Assembly (NCBI GenBank): GCA_015680685.1 | Contig: MNCI01001919.1 | Span: 261,493-325,492, forward strand | DNA: 64,000 bases | Reading direction: 5' to 3' | From: Gnetum montanum | Lineage: Eukaryota; Streptophyta; Gnetopsida; Gnetales; Gnetaceae | Shown here: positions 58,358 through 64,000 of the stretch, piece after piece | Position numbering within the stretch: the first letter of the stretch is position 1 | Layout: every line of letters starts with the position of its first letter | Position numbers and translations under genes: made by a program | Notes under the pieces: generated by a model | Database searches by the model: none | The model's input: only the letters and a program-made list of their open reading frames with translations | Told to the model about the DNA's origin: nothing

Positions 58358-59370
58358 TGATTAGTAGTAGGCATCCCCTATGCCTAACTATACAAATCAC
58401 AAGTGTTTACATGTAATCTAGTTGAATTTTATGGATTGAATTAATGTTGTATTTAGATTTTTAAGCATTGATCGTAGGTCACTATCTTTTCACTTGGACT
58501 AGTGGTAGCTTTATCATGAATGATTTAGTCCAAAGTAAGACATATGATTATTGATGTTATGCGACTAAGGCTAAATCATATAAGAAAATGAAAATTAATT
58601 ATTTAATCTAATTAATAACAAAAATATAAATCCTAAAGTATTCTAAGGATGAAGAGTATCCATTTCCAACTTGTTGTACATGTTCTAAACTCACATACCC
58701 ACTATTGAAATGACCTATAATGCTACAGGGATTACCAAGTGAATATGAGTTTATGATCAAAACTAGTTGTGCTCATTCCACCGATTAATTAATGTGCATT
58801 TAAATATAAATATTAACTAAGTACATAGAATATAAATTTCATTGAAAGTATATCTATTCTAAGTCAAAGTGTTGCAATGAATATGAATCAATCTCGATCT
58901 TATTATCATTCATGAAATGTGCCTAGGTATAATGTCACACGAATAAGACATTGTACAACTAACTCAAATTTACATTGTGAACACTCATTCACTATTTGCT
59001 AAGATTATAAAATAGAATTACAAGAGTCTAGCTACACTGTTGACCAAATGATGTCAAATATACAATAGGTGGCTAAATATTTATAGGCAAATACAAGAAT
59101 TATGTCAATGGAGATGCATTAATGCATTTGGTTGCATCAACAAGGATGTATTAATGGGAATGCATCGATGAGGATGTGTCGATGTAGCTAAGTTATAGTA
59201 TATATGATATAACAACCAACTTAGACATACCAATAGGAATGCTATAATGTAGATGCGATGTAGCATGTATGATATAGCATCTACGATATCTTAGCCAACT
59301 AATACACTTGACAACATGATGTATCATCATGTCTTAATGTCTCAACTATTTCATAAATTAGGTCTCATGA
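58358..59370 (-). mobile_element. LTR shared by E5 and E6
   Basis: On the minus strand it starts TCATGAGACC (59370; decayed TGATGAG) after a tcatggggata tract and ends ACTAATCA at 58358, 1013 bp. It has a PPT with 3'-internal sequence on one side and a primer site plus gag on the other, so it is a middle LTR. The U3 repeats gcgatgtagcat and gatatagcat words, like the LTR at 45643. Confidence 0.85.
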
Positions 59371-61292
59371 TATCCCCATGACTGACTTAAAACTGGTCCT
59401 TAAGTTATATATAAATGGAATGAAGTTCCATTATAAAAATTATGAGGCGACCAAGACTAGATTAGCTACCATTACAAAATTGGAGTGTCACATTACAAAA
59501 TTTTATTTGAGAAGATGTATTACAAAATGACAAAAAGACTGGACTGACATTAAATTTTACAAAATTGTAGAGGTCTTTAAAAATCCATCGAAGATGAATT
59601 TTCTTGTTGTTGCTAGTGGTGGTAGACTTTTGAACCTTGATTATTATGTTGGTGCCTCTCATTTTATGTAGAACATTTTTAAAGGATAAGATGAATTCTC
59701 CTCATAGCCCCATGGGTCTAGAAATCATGTGATGTTTGAGCTTTAATCCTTGTATGTGCTACTATTTATCCATGGGCATATCTTTCTTTATCCTCCTCTT
59801 GGTCTCTTTTCCTTACTATGTAAACGACCTTTAATCTTAGGTATTTTTTTTGGAGTCATTTGAAATCACCAAAGGATGAACATTAGTTTTGATAATTTTT
59901 TTCTTAATGATGAACCCTTTTTGCATTCTTGGTAAGGTTGAAATTCAAAAATATTTTAGCATTTAGACATAAAGTAATTTCACAATAATAATTTCCAAGG
60001 ATCTATGGTAACTAAAATCATCAAGTTATTTAAGTCATTTTTATTATTTTTACTATTAGTTACCATAATGTTTGAAAATGAGGTGTTATAAAAATTTCAA
60101 AAATTATATCCTTATCTTCCACAATAAATGAGCTTAACTTTGGAAGCTCATAAGTTTTTAAATAACTAAAAAAAAGGCCTAGTTCACAAGATGATTAAGA
60201 AATATTAAAATTGGAGGATAGTTAAATATAAATGTAATAAAATTAATTGAAATTGATGATAAGTAGTTCCAAAATCATGCATAAAGTTTGAGAAGTTTTT
60301 TATGATGTCTTAGAAGATGTGATGTATCAGTTTAGAGCCATGATCAACAAAAATCATGCAACTGGATCCTCCCCAAAGCAGGCTCATACCATAATGCCTT
60401 TACATAACCACTTCCATAGATATCCGTGGGTATCTTAGAAGTTAAATGTAGATCATGCCTTTGTTTCAAAAAACACATAACTACCTTGGTGAGTATCATT
60501 CACTATACTATACAAAACCATTAGTTTCATAATTGCATGCAGTAGTGAGGTGAGTAATGGGATAAGAAGAGATTGTAGAGATTGGGATGTAAGATACTTG
60601 ACCATGTAAGTAATAGGTTCTTGTGTTAATTATGATTAAGATAACCATCATACCTATCCATCAAATATTTAGACCAAGTCTATATCATTAACAGTAGCCT
60701 CACATTGATGTACCCCTTCTTGCATACCATTATGAGTCCACACCAACTACAAAGGATGAGAATTACTCCAAAAAGAGAAGAAAAGGGAACAAGGAAGGAA
60801 AGGCCTTAGTTAGAGTGGTACCTTTAAGAATGGGTAACATGTCTTTCAAGCTCCATAACTAGTGCTTGCAGCCCATTATTATGTCTAAGGGGTGTGCTTT
60901 GAATTCTTGTGCTTGTTCTTCCTTTTTTGGTGTTTTTATTATTTCTCTCTTTTCTTTTGAATTACAAGAATTACACCATGCAAAGACAAACTTCTTATTT
61001 ATTGATCAATGATTAGGAGTGATGGTACATCCATGGAGGAGTCATAAATCATAAGACAAAAGTTAAGAAGAGAACCCACAAATTTCCTTAAAAGATACCC
61101 TTTTCCATTCTCACATGGTCTTTTCCTCTTTCTTCAAGGCATAATGATTAGTAGTTAATTTTAATTTTATCTAAGAAGAACCATATTATTTTCATGATAA
61201 ATACCTTTTATTTAGAGAAACTAGAGGAATGGATGATGTGGTCTCATTGCATTACATAATTATTTACCTAATCCTCTTAATAACATAGGACA
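59371..61292 (-). mobile_element. E6: 3' internal region, truncated by E7
   Basis: It is collinear with E5 (46646-46836 plus 53429-55230) at roughly 80-85% by eye. It carries the spacer blocks (60888-60912, 60966-60990), purine tract (about 60905-60962, minus) and hairpin (60409-60353). The E7 LTR interrupts it at 61293. It has no gene. Confidence 0.85.
60353..60409 (-). other. Structured RNA candidate (spacer hairpin, E6 copy)
   Basis: On the minus strand the outer stem ATGTAA (60405-60400) pairs with TTGCAT (60361-60356) using one T-G pair. The inner hairpin GGT/GCC closes an ATGA loop (about 60390-60381). The conserved tttggggaggatcc linker is present. Confidence 0.6.
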
Positions 61293-62165
61293 TGATGAAG
61301 TGTCAAAGTGTTGTGTTGATGGGCCCCTATCGATAGGGCCCCATTTCCATGATGTTGCCATGTCAATGGGGCCATTTTAATAGAGCATTTGCAATGTCTA
61401 TGGGGCTCTGTTGATGTAGTCCTATAGCAAAAACTATAACTATGAGCTCCCCAGCCATGTTTATGCATTAGAAGTCATAGTAGTAGCAGAAATCTTGTAG
61501 TTTTTACATTTAAAAGTTAGAAAATTTTCTTGAGTGCCTGCAGCAAGAGTCATTGAGTGTATGAATCTTTATTCAGGTACTATTATACCTAAACCACATC
61601 AGTGTGTACGACAATAAAGATGAGCTTTTTGATAAACCTTGCAACATTCTATATAGTTTAAATGTTTTATTCTCACATTTAATGTTTTTAGTTATTTTTT
61701 CAATGTTTCTCAATATGACTACTTCAAATGTAAACACATATTCACTTGGTAATCCTAACAACGTTATTGCTTAGTATGCTTAGTAGCATAACACTTGGTA
61801 ACCCAACAATGAGCACATGGGTTTAAGATGTGTATGGAAAGTGGGACCAGATGCTTATGTTAGGACTAGTTAGAGATTAGTTAATTAGTTAAATTAAATT
61901 AGTTATTAAATTACTTCATATCTCTCTTTAAGCACCAAAGAACATGAAATAAAAAATAATAAAAGTCATATGCCTTGATTACACTTAACCATACCATGTG
62001 CATCACAAGTGTAATTGGAAAAATAATGAACAACCATAGGGAAATGTTCACTTCCTAAAATACCAATGTACTAGAAACTATCGAGTCTACATAATTCAAT
62101 TGGATCTTGTGTGAATGCTTTGTGATTCGTATGGTTGGCCATAGGGGTACCTCGACCACTCATCA
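61293..62165 (+). mobile_element. E7 5' LTR
   Basis: It starts TGATGAAGTG and ends CCACTCATCA, 873 bp. The U3 repeats gatggggcc/gatagggcccc words as in the E3 LTR (61318-61420), so E7 belongs to the E3 subfamily. The TATA region is decayed (aactataac). R/U5 matches E3. It is inserted into E6. Confidence 0.88.
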
Positions 62166-62183
62166 TAGTGCCATTTCTAGGAG
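62166..62183 (+). other. E7 primer binding site (tRNA-Asp type)
   Basis: The sequence tagtgccatttctaggag lies immediately after the LTR, close to E3's site at 25516. Confidence 0.75.
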
Positions 62184-62639
62184 ATTTGTTTGTTGAAACA
62201 TGCACTATCTAAGATTAGTGAACATTATTAATATCATTAGATGAACTCAAGGTAAACATTACTCTCACACGACATATAATTACAAAAGCATACTGATTAT
62301 TTTATTTGTTGCAAAATTTCTTCTTCTTCTCATAGGTGTGAAGATGTTAAACCATTGATCTCACCAAAGTGTAAGGTTGTATAAACTCATCTTGATGAGT
62401 ATGTACTTAACTTTACCTTCATCCTACATCAGGATGAGAAACTACGTTGATGCGATATGTAGTGCAACATTGTAATGCCCCTTGATCAATCTATGCTCAT
62501 GACGATGCTTCAAACTCTTAAGAAGTTAGGCATTCATGATCTTCAAGAAGAGTATGCTATGCATGACTAAAAACTATTGGGATTGCCATCCATCTAAAAC
62601 ACAATGTAAGAGAGATTGATACCAAGAGAAGCATCATGA

Positions 62640-64000
62640 GTTTGTGAAGAGGAAACACTTCACTAATCCTTTATTTTTGCTAAGCCAAGATGACAATGAG
62701 GATCCTCCCTCTGGGGGTTCCCAACATGAAGATTCTCTACATCCAATTAATGGTGATGAGGGCGTAACCCTAAACCTATAGTCCACTATTAACAAACTAG
62801 GTTTAGGAAAAAGTGATAGTCATGGTAGGTAGGGACTTAGGAAAACATCACAATGGTAAGGAATCTAAGGATCATAGTCATGACAAGAAAGGAGGTGATG
62901 GCGGATACTATGATGGCTGTGGCATTCCACCTTCCTCTTCATCCTCTTCATCAAATTCTAAACATTCCTCTTCATCCTCTAGTTCTGATAAAAGTTGCTG
63001 AAGAAATAATTATGATGAAGGTGATTAGTAGGACAATAATGATCATAAAGCTTACCAAGAACAAAGGGATGGTAGAAACCATCATTAGTGTCATCAACAT
63101 AATGATGATGATGAACCTCTATTAGTGACTTGAAGCATGCTTAACATTGTAGAGGTAGTTAAGATTCCAACTAGGCATGTGAAAAATAGTCAGATTAAGT
63201 ACTTGGGCATGAATAATATCCCAAGATTAGAGGGGGAATATAGCTCAAATCTAGAAAATCATCTACAAGCTTTATATGATGCATGTGCCTTTTAGAACAT
63301 TGAAAATGATTGGTAGAAACTCAAGCTCTTCCCTAGGATACTCATTAAGGAAGAAAAAAGATAGAATTGGTCCCTAGAGGTAGAATCTATCGACTGATGG
63401 AGTACAATGCTGGAGCTATTCACTGACAAATACCAAACATACTCTAAAGTGTCCAATTTGAGAAAGAAAATCCAAGGCTAAAAATAGGAAATACATGAAT
63501 CATTGGATGCCACCATGGGTAGATATTATTCTCTCTTACACCAATGCCCTAGTCATGGTTATTCTCAAAGGGAACAACTTTGCCATATCATAGATGGGCT
63601 CAAAGTAAAAACTAGAAGAGCTCTTGGAGTTTATGCCCAAGGGAGACTATTCAAACTAAGAGCTCATTAGATACAAAGGATGATAGATTAGGTAGCAAAA
63701 TAAGAAGGTGAGTTACAAAAAAAGAAAAAAGTGTAGAGGAATATAATAGGGACCTTACCATCAGGAAAAGGGAGGTCCAATTCTATGACAAGGAGAAGTC
63801 CCCACTTGATGAAGTGGTAAACAAGAAGACCTTGCCTACTTAAAAATCTATTTTGGACATTTCAGTAATGGTTGATAAATTATGGAACTCTTTGGATGAA
63901 AAGTTCCAAACTGCTATGAAGATTGCTAAAGCATCCAAAGAATAGAATAGTGATTATGATTGCAGGAGGTGGAAAGAAGTTGAATGTGTCTACCAAAGAG
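62640..64000 (+). pseudogene. E7 gag pseudogene (cut by window end)
   Basis: It is collinear with E3 gag from about 25990. It has a low-complexity N-terminus with Ser runs (62930-62995), and a gag core at about 63190-63660 with interrupted words of the QTYSKVSNLRKKIQG and YYSLLHQCPSHGYSQREQL type. The window ends before the C/H motif. Stops are frequent, mostly at former Gln and Trp codons. Confidence 0.8.

Noticed and set aside
62813-63125. Two overlapping ORFs with Ser runs as novel peptides
   Set aside because: They are frames of the E7 gag N-terminus, aligned with E3 26160-26460.

Overview
This looks like plant nuclear DNA. It holds one intact, intron-split housekeeping gene in a sea of old, nested, heavily mutated retrotransposons. 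The gene density, the age of the elements and the mixture of Tekay-like, Reina-like and Athila/Tat-like Ty3/gypsy elements with RTE-type LINEs suggest a large, slowly purged genome. A gymnosperm is my best guess, but nothing here proves it.

Layout. 1-2607: 3' part and 3' LTR of an Athila/Tat-like element (E1). 2608-7461 (-): decayed Tekay/Del-like chromovirus (EA). 8025-8395: a ~36-bp minisatellite. 10914-15304: a gag-only LTR element (EB), followed directly by its pol-bearing relative EC (15313-20535). 20536-21978: two LTR fragments. 22830-24557 (-): RTE-type LINE. 24558-38370: near-complete Athila/Tat-like element E3 (LTR, PBS, gag, PR, RT, RNase H, IN, spacer, extra ORF2, PPT, truncated 3' LTR), with a solo LTR (29106-29932, TSD attgc) in its pol. 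38929-43558 (-): the 11-exon gene for 20S proteasome subunit alpha type-2, 235 aa, intact. 45643-59370 (-): gag-bearing element E5, split by a complete gag+ORF2 element EN (46837-53423, TSD tcttt). 59371-61292 (-): E6, which shares an LTR with E5. 61293-64000: 5' part of E7.

The family seen as E1, E3, EN, E5, E6 and E7 uses a tRNA-Asp-type primer site. Its gag carries a C-x6-H-x4-C-x4-H motif where a CCHC knuckle would be expected. It has a long spacer after gag/pol and, in three copies, a second 3' ORF whose ATG follows a splice-acceptor-like TGCAG (or its decayed form). The spacer is the most interesting part of the window. In five copies it carries a short inverted-repeat element whose stems change in a compensatory way, which points to a structured RNA. 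In two copies it also carries a subfamily-specific repeat array plus TATA box that mirrors the U3 of the same element's own LTR, as an internal promoter for ORF2 would.

Most retroelement frames are broken. In E3 the damage includes the catalytic Asp/Glu codons of PR, RT and IN, all by G-to-A-type changes as expected of methylation-driven decay. Only the proteasome gene is a confident functional gene. All domain names come from motif reading by eye, without database searches.
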